Below are positions 53,543 to 64,000 of a stretch of DNA of 64,000 nucleotides, one piece after another. The position numbers and the translations under genes were made by a program. Source of the DNA: Marinobacter sp. (GTDB taxonomy: Bacteria > Pseudomonadota > Gammaproteobacteria > Pseudomonadales > Oleiphilaceae); contig NZ_JACUUB010000007.1 of NCBI RefSeq assembly GCF_014859525.1, forward strand, positions 1 through 64,000, in the 5' to 3' direction. Position 1 is the stretch's first letter. Each line of letters opens with the position of its first letter. The notes beneath the pieces were generated by a model. It searched no databases. It was given only the letters and a program-made list of their open reading frames with translations, and was not told where the DNA came from.

Positions 53543-56413
53543 ATGCGGCGCTGGGGCATTCGCAAAAAAGTCTTGGTGGTAACTCTGGTTCCCACCCTGG
53601 TGACCACGTTGTTACTTGGGCTGTTCTTTACTTACAGCTGGGTCACAAACATCGAGAACCTGCTCGAAGACCGTGGCGAATCGTTGTCCCGCCAACTTGC
53701 CGCGGGGTCCGAATACGGCCTGTTTACCGCCAATCGCAGCCTGCTCAGCAGCCTGTCTAATGCCCTGCTGGAAGAGCAGGACGTCCGCTCCATTACGTTC
53801 TTCACGCCAGATGGTCGACGACTGTTGCACACTGGGCCTGGTGGTGCTGATGCCGTTGCCGCAACCTCACTGAGAGCCGACCAGGCGGTGCGCGTCACTC
53901 GCGGTAGCAGTACTCGGTTTGTCACCCCCGTACACCTGCAAGATCTGATGATCGAAACCATGCTCGACCCGGATGTTCGCCAATCAGCAAACGGACGACA
54001 GGAACCGCTGGGTTGGGTCGCAGTAGAGATGTCTCACATACGGACCGAGAAAGAGACCTACAAAGCGCTGCTTATTTCTTTGCTGTTGGTGGTTGGCGGC
54101 GTGCTGCTGAGCATGGCCATTGCCCTTCGGCTTAGTCGTGCCTTTACTAATCCGGTGCTCCAGCTCAATGAGGCGGTCGCAAAGCTTAAAGAGGGTAAGC
54201 TCGACACTCGCGTTTACACCCGTGCTGGCCCCGAATTCGAGCAACTGGAATCCGGCCTGAACGATATGGCCTCGGAGCTTAGTCAGGCCCAGGCAGAAAT
54301 GCAGCAGAACATTGATCAAGCGACCGAAGATCTCCGGGAAACTCTGGAAACCATTGAAATCCAGAACATCGAACTCGACTTCGCTCGTAAAGAAGCATTG
54401 GAAGCCAGCCGGATAAAATCCGAATTTCTCGCCAACATGTCCCATGAAATCCGAACGCCGCTGAACGGCATTATCGGGTTCACTGAACTGCTGTTAAAAA
54501 GTCCGCTGCCCCGCCAACAGCGCGACCACCTGAACACTATCCGCAAGTCGTCCGAAATCCTGCTGACCATCATTAACGACATTCTGGATTTTTCCAAGAT
54601 CGAGGCCGGCAAACTGATCCTGGACCGTGTGCCCTTCCAGCTACGGGACATTACCGAAGAAGTGATGGTGATGCTGGCACCAGCGGCCCACAGTAAAAAC
54701 CTGGACCTGGTGCAACTGGTTTACAACGACGTACCAGACAACATCATGGGCGACCCCTTGCGAGTCAAGCAGGTAATCACCAACCTGGTCAACAACGCAA
54801 TCAAGTTTACCCAAACGGGCGAGGTTGTTTTAAGGGTCAGCCTTGAAGACGAAGACACCGAAGCCAACCGGGTCACTCTGCGCCTGAGCGTCACCGATTC
54901 TGGCGTTGGTTTGTCCAGAGCCCAACAGCAATCGCTGTTCAACGCTTTCAGCCAGGCTGATGCCTCTACCGCCCGGCAATATGGCGGCACCGGATTAGGG
55001 CTAGCCATTTCAAAACGGCTGGTTGAAGAAATGGGCGGCAAAATCGGGCTGGAGAGCGAGCTGGGCAAAGGCTCCACTTTCTGGTTTACCCTGACCCCCG
55101 AACTCTCAGGCGGCGCCGACAGCATGGCTCAGAAAGACGCCCTTCATGGTGAACGCGTCATCTACCTGGAACAGCAGAAAACAACTGGATTGGCGGTAGA
55201 ACACCTGTTACGTGACTGGGGCATGATCGTGGAGCGAGTCACCTCACCCGCTGCCCTTATGGAGCAAGTCGAAGAAGCGCAGCGAAAACAAGAAGGTTAT
55301 GCAACAGCGCTCATCGGCATTACCCGGCATCTGCTCAACTCCAGCCAGTATTGTAATATGGTGCGCTCACTCGAAATAGAGCGGGATTGCCGGACGCTGC
55401 TGCTAACGCCGACCCTCGAAACCCAGGATACCCCTTTATCCGGCCTGCCCAGTGGGCACCTGACCAAGCCGGTTTGCCGGGAAGCCCTGTATGACGAGTT
55501 GCTGTTACTGATCCACGGTATTCATTCTGGTTTCGGAGGCATTCAGGAAACGGCAGCACCGCTGCGCAACGGCAAACCGGTCAACGTACCCAGAATCCTG
55601 GCCGTAGACGACAATGACGCCAACCTGAAGCTGGTCCTGACTTTGTTGCAGGACTTCCGGCTGGAAGCGGAGGGAGCTTCCAGTGGTTTTGAAGCCTTGA
55701 CCAAGGTACGCCAGAAACCCTTTGATCTGGTGTTTATGGACCTGCAGATGCCGGGCATGGATGGCGTAGAAACCACCGCACGAATACGCGCACTGGATTC
55801 CGGATCTCACCACACCCCGATCATTGCACTGACCGCCCATGCGCTGGCGGACGAGCAGGAACGCCTTGCCCAGCAGGGTTTTGATGGTTATATGGCCAAA
55901 CCGATCAGCAGCATCCAGCTGATCGAGCTGATCCAGGAATACACAGGTTATAACTGTCGAAGCACCAAAGACAGCTTCAAGGTATCGGAGGTCAGGGACA
56001 CCCGTCGAACCCTGCGCCCCTCAAACCGTCGCATGCAACAAGATTGCGTCAGCATAGAAGAAAGCATTCAGCTGGCGGCTGGCAAAGCCGACCTGGCGGA
56101 GGAGTTGTTCAGCATGTTACTGGAGCAGCTGCCTGCGGATTCTGAACGGATCAGGTCGCTCTGGGATAACGGGGAAGCAGCCACTCTGCTGGAATGCGTC
56201 CACAAGCTGCATGGAGCCACCCGCTACTGCGGTGTGCCAGAATTGCGCACAGCCGCCAACCGGCTTGAAACCGCACTAAAATGCCAGGCTCATGACATGG
56301 AACTTCAGAAGGATCAGTTACTGGCGGCCATCGATCGGCTCCAGGTATGGAGCGAGCAAACCGACTGGCAACCGCTGTTCAGAGGACAGCAGCGCCAACC
56401 GGAAACCACCTGA
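53543..56413 (+). CDS. gacS: Hybrid sensor histidine kinase GacS/BarA
   Basis: A 956-residue membrane kinase. Two membrane segments (about 9-30 and 174-196) flank a periplasmic sensor region; HAMP follows. The HisKA box is [18 protein letters not shown] (H301), the HATPase has DSGVGLS and [10 protein letters not shown], a degenerate receiver-like region occupies about 535-660, the receiver has D733 in [11 protein letters not shown] and the C-terminal Hpt has H887 in VHKLHGAT. This is the GacS/BarA layout, which signals to GacA/UvrY and small RNAs that sequester RsmA/CsrA. AGGA lies 7 nt before the ATG. Confidence 0.95.
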   Translation: MRRWGIRKKVLVVTLVPTLVTTLLLGLFFTYSWVTNIENLLEDRGESLSRQLAAGSEYGLFTANRSLLSSLSNALLEEQDVRSITFFTPDGRRLLHTGPGGADAVAATSLRADQAVRVTRGSSTRFVTPVHLQDLMIETMLDPDVRQSANGRQEPLGWVAVEMSHIRTEKETYKALLISLLLVVGGVLLSMAIALRLSRAFTNPVLQLNEAVAKLKEGKLDTRVYTRAGPEFEQLESGLNDMASELSQAQAEMQQNIDQATEDLRETLETIEIQNIELDFARKEALEASRIKSEFLANMSHEIRTPLNGIIGFTELLLKSPLPRQQRDHLNTIRKSSEILLTIINDILDFSKIEAGKLILDRVPFQLRDITEEVMVMLAPAAHSKNLDLVQLVYNDVPDNIMGDPLRVKQVITNLVNNAIKFTQTGEVVLRVSLEDEDTEANRVTLRLSVTDSGVGLSRAQQQSLFNAFSQADASTARQYGGTGLGLAISKRLVEEMGGKIGLESELGKGSTFWFTLTPELSGGADSMAQKDALHGERVIYLEQQKTTGLAVEHLLRDWGMIVERVTSPAALMEQVEEAQRKQEGYATALIGITRHLLNSSQYCNMVRSLEIERDCRTLLLTPTLETQDTPLSGLPSGHLTKPVCREALYDELLLLIHGIHSGFGGIQETAAPLRNGKPVNVPRILAVDDNDANLKLVLTLLQDFRLEAEGASSGFEALTKVRQKPFDLVFMDLQMPGMDGVETTARIRALDSGSHHTPIIALTAHALADEQERLAQQGFDGYMAKPISSIQLIELIQEYTGYNCRSTKDSFKVSEVRDTRRTLRPSNRRMQQDCVSIEESIQLAAGKADLAEELFSMLLEQLPADSERIRSLWDNGEAATLLECVHKLHGATRYCGVPELRTAANRLETALKCQAHDMELQKDQLLAAIDRLQVWSEQTDWQPLFRGQQRQPETT

Positions 56414-56420
56414 GAACCGA

Positions 56421-57155
56421 TCAGACCCTGGCGCGATCAAGGATGGCGCGCATATCAAGGACAGCCTCTTTAAGGCCACTGAACACCGCCCGGGCAATAA
56501 TCGCGTGCCCGATGTTCAGTTCGTTGATGCCGGGAATGGCGGCCACCCGCTCGGTGTTGTGGTAGTGCAAACCGTGCCCCGCATTAACAATCAGACCTTT
56601 TTTGCGAGCATAGGCTACTGCGTCTGCCAGAATCCTGAAGGACGCTTCTACGGTCTCCGGGTCGCGGGCTTCAGCGTACTCGCCCGTGTGCAGTTCAATC
56701 ACAGGAGCACCGCAGCGCACCGCGGCATCAATCTGGACCGGGTCAGGATCAATGAACAACGACACTTCGGCGTTAATCTTCGCCAAGCGCTCGCAAGCCT
56801 TCGCCACGCGCTCTTCCTGGCCATCCACATCAAGGCCACCTTCGGTCGTCAGCTCTTCGCGTTTTTCCGGAACCAGGCACACACACTCAGGACGAACTTG
56901 CTCAGCGAACGCCAGCATGGCATCGGTTACCGCCATCTCCAGGTTCATCTTGGTCTGCAACACCTCTTTAAGAAGCAGAACATCACGATCCTGAATGTGC
57001 CGACGATCCTCTCTGGGATGGATGGTGATGCCGTCCGCTCCGGCATCCTCAGCCACCAGCGCTGCCTGTACCGGATCCGGGTAGCGGGTACCGCGGGCCT
57101 GACGCAAGGTGGCAACGTGGTCAATATTCACACCAAGCAACACTCTGGAGTTCAT
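56421..57155 (-). CDS. pdxJ: Pyridoxine 5'-phosphate synthase
   Basis: A 244-residue TIM-barrel enzyme of vitamin B6 synthesis, condensing 3-amino-2-oxopropyl phosphate and deoxyxylulose 5-phosphate. Signature stretches [37 protein letters not shown] and [10 protein letters not shown] are present. Its ATG overlaps the recO stop (ATGA). It is the last gene of the lepA-lepB-DUF4845-rnc-era-recO-pdxJ operon. It converges on gacS with 7 bp between. Confidence 0.96.
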   Translation of the reverse strand: MNSRVLLGVNIDHVATLRQARGTRYPDPVQAALVAEDAGADGITIHPREDRRHIQDRDVLLLKEVLQTKMNLEMAVTDAMLAFAEQVRPECVCLVPEKREELTTEGGLDVDGQEERVAKACERLAKINAEVSLFIDPDPVQIDAAVRCGAPVIELHTGEYAEARDPETVEASFRILADAVAYARKKGLIVNAGHGLHYHNTERVAAIPGINELNIGHAIIARAVFSGLKEAVLDMRAILDRARV

Positions 57156-57892
57156 GGATTTCTCCCTGATGATGAAACAGAATGACTGAATAAACTGCGA
57201 CTGTGCAACGGTTTACCTTGAAGTAGAAAGTCCACCAGAACCCGCATAACCCGCTTGGCGGTCCTGCGGGGCTCATCACTGCCGAGATCTCCCGCCGCCA
57301 ACGCCAGCAAAGCATCCCCCTGCAGTTGACTGACCCGGATACCCGGTGCCAACGCAGACACTATGCCCTGTAGCGGATCATAACCATAACAGCGACCTGC
57401 CTCTACCGGCATACCGGTATCAGTCGCCTCGTCCCAGGCAAAGTCGTAACCCATGGCCGCCGCAAAACCGATTTCAAAACGCCGAAGCACGGGTTCGACG
57501 TCGGCATCTGACGACAGCGCGGTGAGCGCCTGAAGACTTTCAATGTAACCGGCAAACAGGCTTTGGTGGGGGTCCGCCACGGGCAGAACCCGCTGCAGTA
57601 ATTCGTTGAGGTAAAGACCACTGTATAGAGCTCGGGTCTTGGACAGCATGGGCGCAGCGCGCACTTCTAACTGGACCAGGGTTTTCAGGTCACTCTTGCC
57701 AGTCCAATCCACCAGCAGCGGCTGGAACGGTTGCAACTGAGCCTTGAGCGGGCTTTTGGCACTGTTCGCTCCCCGGGCAACCAGGCTCATGCGGCCATGA
57801 TTGAGGGTGAACAGATCCACCAGCAGAGCGGTTTCGCGCCACGGGCGACGGTGGATCACATAAGCGGGCTCCTGCTGCACCGCGCCTTTCAT
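57152..57892 (-). CDS. recO: DNA repair protein RecO
   Basis: A 246-residue RecO with an N-terminal OB-fold ([31 protein letters not shown]) and a helical C-terminal half ([23 protein letters not shown]). It loads RecA with RecR at single-strand gaps. The cysteine-rich zinc motif of many RecO proteins is not seen. It lies 7 bp after era and overlaps pdxJ. Confidence 0.94.
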   Translation of the reverse strand: MKGAVQQEPAYVIHRRPWRETALLVDLFTLNHGRMSLVARGANSAKSPLKAQLQPFQPLLVDWTGKSDLKTLVQLEVRAAPMLSKTRALYSGLYLNELLQRVLPVADPHQSLFAGYIESLQALTALSSDADVEPVLRRFEIGFAAAMGYDFAWDEATDTGMPVEAGRCYGYDPLQGIVSALAPGIRVSQLQGDALLALAAGDLGSDEPRRTAKRVMRVLVDFLLQGKPLHSRSLFSHSVSSSGRNP

Positions 57893-57899
57893 AGCCGCC

Positions 57900-58817
57900 T
57901 CAGAAATCGCCCATACCCAGGCTTTTCAGTGCCCGGTCGCTGTCAGCCCAGCCACGCTTGACCTTTACCCACAACCGCAGCATCACCTTAGTATCGAACA
58001 TGCGTTCCATGTCCATTCTGGCTTCCTGACCTATCCGGCGCAGGCGCTCACCCTTGTCGCCAATGATGATCTTCTTCTGCCCCTCACGCTCGACCAGAAT
58101 CAGAGCGGAAATGTGCAAAGTGCGACCCTGAGCTTTAAACTCCTCAATCTCAACGGCCACGGAGTAAGGCAGTTCTTCGCCAAGCTGGCGGGTAATTTTC
58201 TCGCGCACCATTTCAGACGCCATGAACCGCTCACTGCGATTGGTAATCTGATCGTCCGGATAGAAATGGATACTCTCAGGCAGGTAGCGGCCAACCGCCT
58301 CTTGCAGAGGTATCAGGTTGGTCTCTTTCAGCGCCGACAGTGGAATGATTTCGGCAAAGTCACGCTTCTTTGCCAGAACCTCAAGGTGCGGCAAGAGCCT
58401 GTCGCGATTCTCAATCTTGTCCACTTTGTTGATCGCCAGAATGACCGGGCACTCCAGATACTTCAACTTCTCGAGCACCATTTCATCGGCGGTGGTCCAT
58501 GCCAGCTGGTCAACCACAAACACCACCACATCCACACCGATCAGCGCCGATGAGGCCGCTTTGTTCATGTAGCGATTCAGTGCGCGGGGCTCATCTTCGT
58601 GCATCCCCGGAGTGTCCACATAAACCGCCTGAACCGGGCCCTCTGTCTTGATGCCCAGCACCTGGTGCCGGGTAGTCTGCGGCTTACGAGAGGTTATGCT
58701 CAGCTTTTGGCCGAGAATATGATTGAGCAACGTGGATTTACCCACGTTCGGCCGGCCTACAATCGCCACAAAACCGCAACGACTGTCTGGATTTTCAGGG
58801 CGGGTAATATCATTCAT
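57900..58817 (-). CDS. era: GTPase Era
   Basis: A 305-residue GTPase needed for 16S rRNA maturation and 30S assembly. G1 [10 protein letters not shown]2 region [10 protein letters not shown]3 DTPGMHED and G4 NKVD are present, and the C-terminal KH domain has [16 protein letters not shown]. Its ATG overlaps the rnc stop by one base, so the two are translationally coupled. Length is normal. Confidence 0.97.
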   Translation of the reverse strand: MNDITRPENPDSRCGFVAIVGRPNVGKSTLLNHILGQKLSITSRKPQTTRHQVLGIKTEGPVQAVYVDTPGMHEDEPRALNRYMNKAASSALIGVDVVVFVVDQLAWTTADEMVLEKLKYLECPVILAINKVDKIENRDRLLPHLEVLAKKRDFAEIIPLSALKETNLIPLQEAVGRYLPESIHFYPDDQITNRSERFMASEMVREKITRQLGEELPYSVAVEIEEFKAQGRTLHISALILVEREGQKKIIIGDKGERLRRIGQEARMDMERMFDTKVMLRLWVKVKRGWADSDRALKSLGMGDF

Positions 58818-59506
58818 CAGTCGTTCTCCACGCCCAATTTTTTAAGAGCACTGCGGGCAGCCTGCTGCTCAGCAATGCGGCGGCTGCTGCCTGTACCATT
58901 CGTCTTTCGGTCCAGCGATGGCAATGCGCAAGACACATGAAATGTCTGATTGTGAGCTTCACCGTCCACCGATATGACTTCATAAAGCGGCAGCGGAAAC
59001 TGCCGCGACTGCAGATACTCCTGCAATCGGGTTTTCGGGTCTTTTTGGGTGTCCTGGAGGTCCAGGCTGGCCAATCGGTGTTCAAACCAGCGGAGCACCT
59101 GGGCGCGGCAGGTATGGAAGTCGCTGTCGAGGTAGATGGCACCAATAATCGACTCGATCCCATCCGCCAGTATCGATTCCCGACGAAAGCCACCGCTTTT
59201 GAGCTCACCAGAACCCAGCCGCAAGTATTGCCCGAGCTCGAACTCCCGGCCGATCTCAGCCAGGGTGACGCCTTTAACCATACGAGCCCTGAGCCGGCTC
59301 AATTGACCTTCCCGAGCTTTCTCGAAGTGCAGGAACAGGTGTTCCGCAATCACCATGTTGACAATCGAATCGCCAAGAAATTCCAGGCGTTCATTATTCT
59401 GGTTGCCGTAACTTCTGTGGGTAAGCGCCAGCAACAAACGCTCCGGCTCTTTGAATGTGTAGCCGATACGGCGTTGAAGTTGATCCAGATCTGGTTGTGA
59501 ACTCAC
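58817..59506 (-). CDS. rnc: Ribonuclease III
   Basis: A 229-residue double-strand-specific RNase. The catalytic signature [14 protein letters not shown] (N-terminal third) and the metal site in [17 protein letters not shown] are present, followed by a dsRNA-binding domain (KTRLQEYLQ to the end). The start is GTG and overlaps the DUF4845 stop (GTGA). It processes rRNA and some mRNAs; era follows directly. Confidence 0.96.
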   Translation of the reverse strand: MSSQPDLDQLQRRIGYTFKEPERLLLALTHRSYGNQNNERLEFLGDSIVNMVIAEHLFLHFEKAREGQLSRLRARMVKGVTLAEIGREFELGQYLRLGSGELKSGGFRRESILADGIESIIGAIYLDSDFHTCRAQVLRWFEHRLASLDLQDTQKDPKTRLQEYLQSRQFPLPLYEVISVDGEAHNQTFHVSCALPSLDRKTNGTGSSRRIAEQQAARSALKKLGVEND

Positions 59507-59892
59507 TTTCCCTTTAACTCATACTCGTGCTGGAAGTGGACGATGGTGTCCACATTACCAAATAGATTGTTACGAACTTCGTAGTCCACCTTGATGACCA
59601 CAAATTCGCCGTTTTTATCGACACTGATCTGCTTGGCGTCAAACCCACTGATGTTATTCACGCTCAACCGCCGGTTGATCAGGTTACGCACTTCAGCCGG
59701 CCCCATCCGAGACAAACCTTCGGTACCTTCCAGGCCTTCGAGGGCCTCGCGGATGGTGTAGTCGTCCAGATATGCCGGGCCAAGCTTGAGACCCAGGGCC
59801 AGCAGGCTGCCGAAAAACAGAGCCACGATCAACATGGTCAGCGCACTGCCATTCTGCTGCTTCAAACCGACAGGATGTTTTATTTTCATCAT
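59503..59892 (-). CDS. DUF4845 membrane protein
   Basis: A 129-residue protein with one N-terminal membrane helix (about 16-38, [20 protein letters not shown]) and a periplasmic domain. This family (DUF4845) is consistently encoded between lepB and rnc in Pseudomonas-like gammaproteobacteria; function unknown. GGAG lies 7 nt before the ATG at 59892. It overlaps rnc by 4 nt. The N-terminus is somewhat pilin-like. Confidence 0.9.
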   Translation of the reverse strand: MMKIKHPVGLKQQNGSALTMLIVALFFGSLLALGLKLGPAYLDDYTIREALEGLEGTEGLSRMGPAEVRNLINRRLSVNNISGFDAKQISVDKNGEFVVIKVDYEVRNNLFGNVDTIVHFQHEYELKGK

Positions 59893-59915
59893 GTATTTAC
59901 TCCGGCACGGCAGGA

Positions 59916-60704
59916 TTAATCAATACTGCCCACTCGATCAAAAGATGGCAGACTTGTCAGCGATTGCCAGTGCATCCAGATGGCGAAAGCCTTCCCGACC
60001 ACCAGATCATCAGACACCGTGCCCCAGAAACGACTGTCGTTACTGTTGTCACGATTATCGCCCATTGTAAAATAATGCCCCTCTGGCACGACCCACTCGC
60101 CCTCGCCAGGCCCGGCAACACGCCCCAGCGTCAGGTAGACGTCGTGCTCAACGCCGCCCACATCCTCACGCCAGCGTTCCATTGGCGGCAAACGCGCAAC
60201 AAACTCACGCGCCACTGGCTCATCATTGATAAACAATTGCTTGTTGCGGTAGCGAACCCGGTCACCCGGCAAGCCAATCACTCGCTTGATGTAGTTGGTC
60301 TTACCGTCTTCCGGGTAACGAAACACCATAACGTCCCCACGTTCTGGATCGCCCACCTCGAAAATTTTAGTACCTGCAACGGGCAGTCGGAGCCCGTAGG
60401 CATACTTATTTACCAGGATAAAGTCACCCACCTCCAGGGTGGGCAACATGGAGCCAGAGGGGATCTGAAACGGCTCAACCAGAAATGAGCGCAGTACCAA
60501 CACAATCGCCAACACCGGAAAGAACGACCGGCTCAAATCGACGAGCCAGGGTTCTTGGCTTTCAGCGTCCTCATCGGCTGTTGCCGTTTGCTCTGGGCCA
60601 GCCTCCAACGCTCGTTTTTTTCTGAGAAAGAATTTGTCCGCCAGCCAGATTACTCCGGTCGCGAAGGTCAGAACCACCAGTACCAGCGGAAAATCAATAT
60701 CCAT
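59916..60704 (-). CDS. lepB: Signal peptidase I
   Basis: A 262-residue membrane protease removing signal peptides. Two membrane segments (about 5-24 and 59-76), catalytic S85 in QIPSGSMLPT and catalytic K140 in KTNYIKRVIGLPGD, and the MGDNRDNSNDSRFWG C-terminal box. Slightly shorter than in E. coli, as usual in Pseudomonas relatives. The ribosome binding site is weak. It follows lepA by 15 bp. Confidence 0.95.
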   Translation of the reverse strand: MDIDFPLVLVVLTFATGVIWLADKFFLRKKRALEAGPEQTATADEDAESQEPWLVDLSRSFFPVLAIVLVLRSFLVEPFQIPSGSMLPTLEVGDFILVNKYAYGLRLPVAGTKIFEVGDPERGDVMVFRYPEDGKTNYIKRVIGLPGDRVRYRNKQLFINDEPVAREFVARLPPMERWREDVGGVEHDVYLTLGRVAGPGEGEWVVPEGHYFTMGDNRDNSNDSRFWGTVSDDLVVGKAFAIWMHWQSLTSLPSFDRVGSID

Positions 60705-60719
60705 CCGGGAGCCTTAGTC

Positions 60720-62528
60720 TTAGTTATCTACTTTCAATACAGCAAGAAACGCTTCCTGAGGCACCTCGACATTACCCAGCTGCTTCATACGTTTTTTACC
60801 TTCCTTCTGCTTCTGAAGCAGTTTTTTCTTCCGGCTAACGTCACCACCGTAACACTTCGCCGTCACGTTCTTGCGCAATGCCTTGACCGTAACCCGTGAG
60901 ACCACCTGAGTGCCGATTGCAGCCTGAATGGCGATATCAAACATCTGCCGGGGAATCAGTTCTTTCATCTTCTCAATCAGCTGACGCCCCTTACGATGCG
61001 CCTGATCCTTGTGCACAATCAGCGCCAGGGCGTCCACCCGCTCAGCGTTGATCAACACATCCAGTCGCACCAGATTGGCGGGCTGGAAACGGACGAAGTG
61101 ATAATCCAGCGATGCAAAGCCCCGGCTCGCAGATTTGATCCGATCAAAGAAATCCATGACCACTTCTGCCATCGGCAGCTCATAAGTAAGCTGAACCTGA
61201 GTCGACATAAAGTGCATGTTTTTCTGAACGCCGCGTTTTTCCTCACACAGGGCAATGACGTTGCCCAGATGCTCTTGGGGCACCAGAATGTTGGCTTCGA
61301 CAATCGGCTCGCGCATTTCTTCAATGGAGCCAATATCCGGAAGTCGGGACGGATTATCCACCGACAGCGTCTCACCTTGCTTGGTGAGCACTTCATAGAT
61401 GACCGTTGGAGCAGTGGTAATCAGGTCAATGTCGTATTCCCGCTCCAGCCGCTCCTGAATAATCTCCATGTGCAGCATGCCAAGGAAGCCACAACGGAAA
61501 CCAAACCCGAGTGCGTCTGAGTTTTCCGGCTCGAAGAACAAGGAAGCGTCGTTCAGGGTCAGTTTCTCGAGGGCGTCCCGGAAGTCGTCGTAGTCGTCTG
61601 AACTGACAGGGAACAGCCCGGCATAAACCTGGGGCTGCACCTTCTTGAAGCCAGGCAACATCGGCGTTTCGTCCGCAAACTTCTGATGCACGATGGTATC
61701 GCCCACTGGTGCGCCGTGGATGTCCTTGATACCCGCTACCACAAAGCCAACATCGCCGGCTTCCAGGATGTTGGTATCGGTTGGTTTCGGATTGAATATG
61801 CCGACCTTATCGGCATTCCACGCCTTCTTGGTGGACTTGATGACGATCTTGTCGCCCTTGCGCAGAATACCTTCAGTGACCCGTACCAACGACACGACGC
61901 CCAGGTAGTTGTCGAACCAGGAATCAATAATCAGCGCCTGCAACGGCGCACTTCGATCACCTTTGGGGGGCGGGATCTTCTTGATCAAATCCTCAAGCAC
62001 ATCCTCTACGCCCAAGCCACTTTTGGCGCTACAACGCACGGCATCCTGAGCCTCGATACCAATAATATCTTCGATTTCGGCAGCCACCCGCTCGGGCTCG
62101 GCCTGAGGCAGGTCCATCTTGTTCAGGACCGGCACCACTTCAAGACCCTGCTCCAGGGCGGTATAGCAGTTAGCCACAGACTGGGCTTCAACACCCTGAC
62201 CAGCATCCACCACCAGCAGCGCGCCCTCACAGGCGTAAAGGGAGCGAGACACTTCGTAAGAGAAGTCGACGTGGCCCGGCGTATCGATAAAATTCAGCTT
62301 GTATGTCTCACCATCCTGGGCCGTATAGTGGAGCGTTACGCTCTGGGCCTTGATAGTAATGCCCCGTTCCCGCTCCAGATCCATGGAATCGAGCACTTGC
62401 TCGGCCATTTCACGTTCGGTCAAACCTCCGCAGATCTGGATAAAACGATCCGCCAAGGTGGATTTACCATGGTCGATGTGGGCAATAATGGAAAAGTTAC
62501 GGATTCGGCTCAGTTCAGTCACAGACAA
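60720..62528 (-). CDS. lepA: Elongation factor 4 (LepA)
   Basis: A 602-residue translational GTPase that acts on stalled or misassembled ribosomes. G1 [22 protein letters not shown] and NKMDLPQAE are present, as is the LepA-specific C-terminal domain ([20 protein letters not shown]). The start is uncertain: TTG at 62528 with GAG upstream, or GTG at 62522 which would begin [10 protein letters not shown] as in relatives. It heads the lepA-lepB-DUF4845-rnc-era-recO-pdxJ operon. Confidence 0.96.
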   Translation of the reverse strand: MSVTELSRIRNFSIIAHIDHGKSTLADRFIQICGGLTEREMAEQVLDSMDLERERGITIKAQSVTLHYTAQDGETYKLNFIDTPGHVDFSYEVSRSLYACEGALLVVDAGQGVEAQSVANCYTALEQGLEVVPVLNKMDLPQAEPERVAAEIEDIIGIEAQDAVRCSAKSGLGVEDVLEDLIKKIPPPKGDRSAPLQALIIDSWFDNYLGVVSLVRVTEGILRKGDKIVIKSTKKAWNADKVGIFNPKPTDTNILEAGDVGFVVAGIKDIHGAPVGDTIVHQKFADETPMLPGFKKVQPQVYAGLFPVSSDDYDDFRDALEKLTLNDASLFFEPENSDALGFGFRCGFLGMLHMEIIQERLEREYDIDLITTAPTVIYEVLTKQGETLSVDNPSRLPDIGSIEEMREPIVEANILVPQEHLGNVIALCEEKRGVQKNMHFMSTQVQLTYELPMAEVVMDFFDRIKSASRGFASLDYHFVRFQPANLVRLDVLINAERVDALALIVHKDQAHRKGRQLIEKMKELIPRQMFDIAIQAAIGTQVVSRVTVKALRKNVTAKCYGGDVSRKKKLLQKQKEGKKRMKQLGNVEVPQEAFLAVLKVDN

Positions 62529-62625
62529 TGATTACTCATATAAGACGTAGGATTGAGCCCGGAATGGCCGCTACCGGGTCCGGGAACCGCGTAATTTTAC
62601 CGGTTACCGGCCGCCATTGCCATGA

Positions 62626-64000
62626 TCAGGAAATAAGCGGCTTCTCGTACTGACGGATCAAGAACCCGATCAGGGCATCTTCGTCCAGCGGGTAACTGAA
62701 CAGATTGCCCTGACACTGGGCGCAACCAGCGGATTTCAGGAAGCTCAGTTGCTGCAAGGTTTCAACACCTTCGGCCACCACGGTCAAGTGAAGCTTCTTG
62801 GCCAGAGCAATCACCGCAGACGCCACATCGGTCGCGCTGACGTTGTAAGGGATGTCGCGAATAAACCGATGATCGATTTTTATGACATCGAGTGGCAATT
62901 GTTGCAACGCCACCAGTGAGCACGAACCCGTGCCGAAGTCATCCAGAATCAAACACACCCCGAGATCGTTCAACGACACCAACAGCTCCCGCAACATGCG
63001 CGGATCTTCATTCAGCAGCTCTGCCGGCATTTCCAGCTCCAACCGCTCCGGGGACACCCCGGTTTCAGTGATCACCTGCCGAACCATGTCCAGAAAACCG
63101 GAGTCGGTCAGCTGCCGAACCGACAGGTTCACTGCCATTTTCAGCGATTCAAAACCGGCCCGCTCCAGCGCTTGCACCTGAATACACGCTTGCCGCAATG
63201 CCAGCTCACCCAGCTGAACGATCAAGCCGGTTTCTTCCGCGAGATGGATGAATTGCTGGGCCGAGACCAGCCCTTTTTCAGGATGATGCCAACGCAGGAA
63301 GGCTTCAACGCCAATCACCCGCTCGCTGGCCAGGTCAATTTTGGGCTGATAGTGCAGAACAAACCGGTCGCCATCGAGCGCCGCCGACAGCTCCTCTTGC
63401 TGCAACAACCGCCGCGCGGCCTTGATATTCATGGCCGGCGTAAAAAACTGATAATTATTCCGGCCAAGTTCTTTGGCACGGTACATGGCCAGGTCTGCAT
63501 ACTTCATCAAGGTGCCGGTATCTTCACTGTCATGGGGAATCATGGTGATCCCGATACTGACGGTGATCCCCACCTCATGGTCGTTGAGCCGGATACGCTG
63601 ACACAGGCGCCGGAGGATGGTTTCAGCCACCTTGGTGGCTGCATCAGGGCCACTGATGCGCGACAGTAACACCACAAATTCATCGCCACCTAGCCGGGCC
63701 ACAGAGTCTTCCTCGCGCACGCAACCCTCTAGCCACTGCGCAACCTGTTGCAGCAGCTCATCGCCAGCGTCGTGGCCCAGCGTGTCATTGATGCGTTTAA
63801 AACCATCCAGATCAAGAAGCATCAGTGCCGCCGGTTCGCCATTGCGGCGGCAGCGGCGCACAGCATGATTGAGGCGATCGCGGAATAACTGGCGGTTGGC
63901 CAGTCCGGTCAGAGGATCATAGAAGGCAAGCCGATGCAATTCTGACTGGGCCGCTTTCAGCTGGGTGAGGTCCCGGAGGCTCAGAACCACGCCATTGACC
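62626..64000 (-). CDS. Partial PAS-GGDEF-EAL protein (N-terminus beyond the window)
   Basis: The reading frame runs off the right edge; the part present begins with the end of a PAS-like domain (GVVLSLRDLTQLKAAQ). It has a GGDEF domain with intact LGGDEF and I-site REED, then an EAL domain whose signature reads GVEAFLRW (EAF instead of EAL) but with ILDDFGTG and AEGVET intact. Likely a c-di-GMP turnover enzyme. The 97 bp between it and lepA hold GC-rich inverted sequence but no clear terminator. Confidence 0.92.
   Translation of the reverse strand, partial: VNGVVLSLRDLTQLKAAQSELHRLAFYDPLTGLANRQLFRDRLNHAVRRCRRNGEPAALMLLDLDGFKRINDTLGHDAGDELLQQVAQWLEGCVREEDSVARLGGDEFVVLLSRISGPDAATKVAETILRRLCQRIRLNDHEVGITVSIGITMIPHDSEDTGTLMKYADLAMYRAKELGRNNYQFFTPAMNIKAARRLLQQEELSAALDGDRFVLHYQPKIDLASERVIGVEAFLRWHHPEKGLVSAQQFIHLAEETGLIVQLGELALRQACIQVQALERAGFESLKMAVNLSVRQLTDSGFLDMVRQVITETGVSPERLELEMPAELLNEDPRMLRELLVSLNDLGVCLILDDFGTGSCSLVALQQLPLDVIKIDHRFIRDIPYNVSATDVASAVIALAKKLHLTVVAEGVETLQQLSFLKSAGCAQCQGNLFSYPLDEDALIGFLIRQYEKPLIS

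Overview
The window is chromosomal DNA of a marine gammaproteobacterium, almost certainly Marinobacter. The strongest marker is a 512-residue alcohol-forming fatty acyl-CoA reductase at 27.9-29.4 kb that reads like the Marinobacter wax-ester enzyme. Gene orders such as gacS/cysM/rlmD/relA/mazG and lepA-lepB-rnc-era-recO-pdxJ are typical of Pseudomonas-like gammaproteobacteria. Genes are dense on both strands. I saw no rRNA, tRNA, CRISPR array, prophage or intact insertion sequence.

Layout. 0-5.7 kb: small stand-alone genes (YjdM-type zinc ribbon, YaiI, PQQ-type sugar dehydrogenase, GFA protein, tandem glutaredoxin/GST protein, PBP4-type DacB). 5.7-10.3 kb: periplasmic nitrate reductase operon napEFDABC on the minus strand, including a 58-codon napE, with a candidate Anr/FNR site upstream. 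10.5-12.7 kb: a two-domain fasciclin lipoprotein and a DUF6279 lipoprotein. 12.8-18.9 kb: a minus-strand catabolic cluster (acyl-CoA dehydrogenase, SDR, APH-type kinase, histidine phosphatase, SDR) with a divergent LysR regulator; its kinase plus dehydrogenase pair resembles LvaA/LvaC and ACAD10/11, which degrade 4-hydroxyacyl-CoAs. 18.9-24.9 kb: EAL protein, beta-decarboxylating dehydrogenase, small lipoprotein and cysteine-rich protein, aminotransferase, D-2-hydroxyacid dehydrogenase. 24.9-29.4 kb: acs with a downstream LuxR-type response regulator, then the fatty acyl-CoA reductase. 29.7-35.4 kb: signalling block of a MinD/FlhG-like ATPase, an HDOD-histidine kinase and a REC-PAS-GGDEF-EAL protein. 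35.7-47.7 kb: housekeeping genes (murI, nudC, plsB, rsmJ, tsaB, adk, ppc), a YbaK-HDOD fusion and a convergent pair of small paralogues. 47.9-53.3 kb: cysM-rlmD-relA-mazG, with the GacS/BarA kinase divergent. 56.4-62.5 kb: lepA-lepB-DUF4845-rnc-era-recO-pdxJ. The right edge cuts a PAS-GGDEF-EAL gene.

The most unusual structure is a family of intergenic palindromic repeats at 16.2 and 16.5 kb, with a diverged copy at 0.6 kb. Each has a long inverted outer stem, largely specific to the copy, around a conserved core. The core can fold into hairpins whose six-base loops read ANGGAN, the form recognised by CsrA/RsmA. The two better copies show paired compensatory changes in stem positions. A GacS-type kinase, the usual head of the Gac/Rsm pathway, lies in the same window. 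The link to RsmA is inference.
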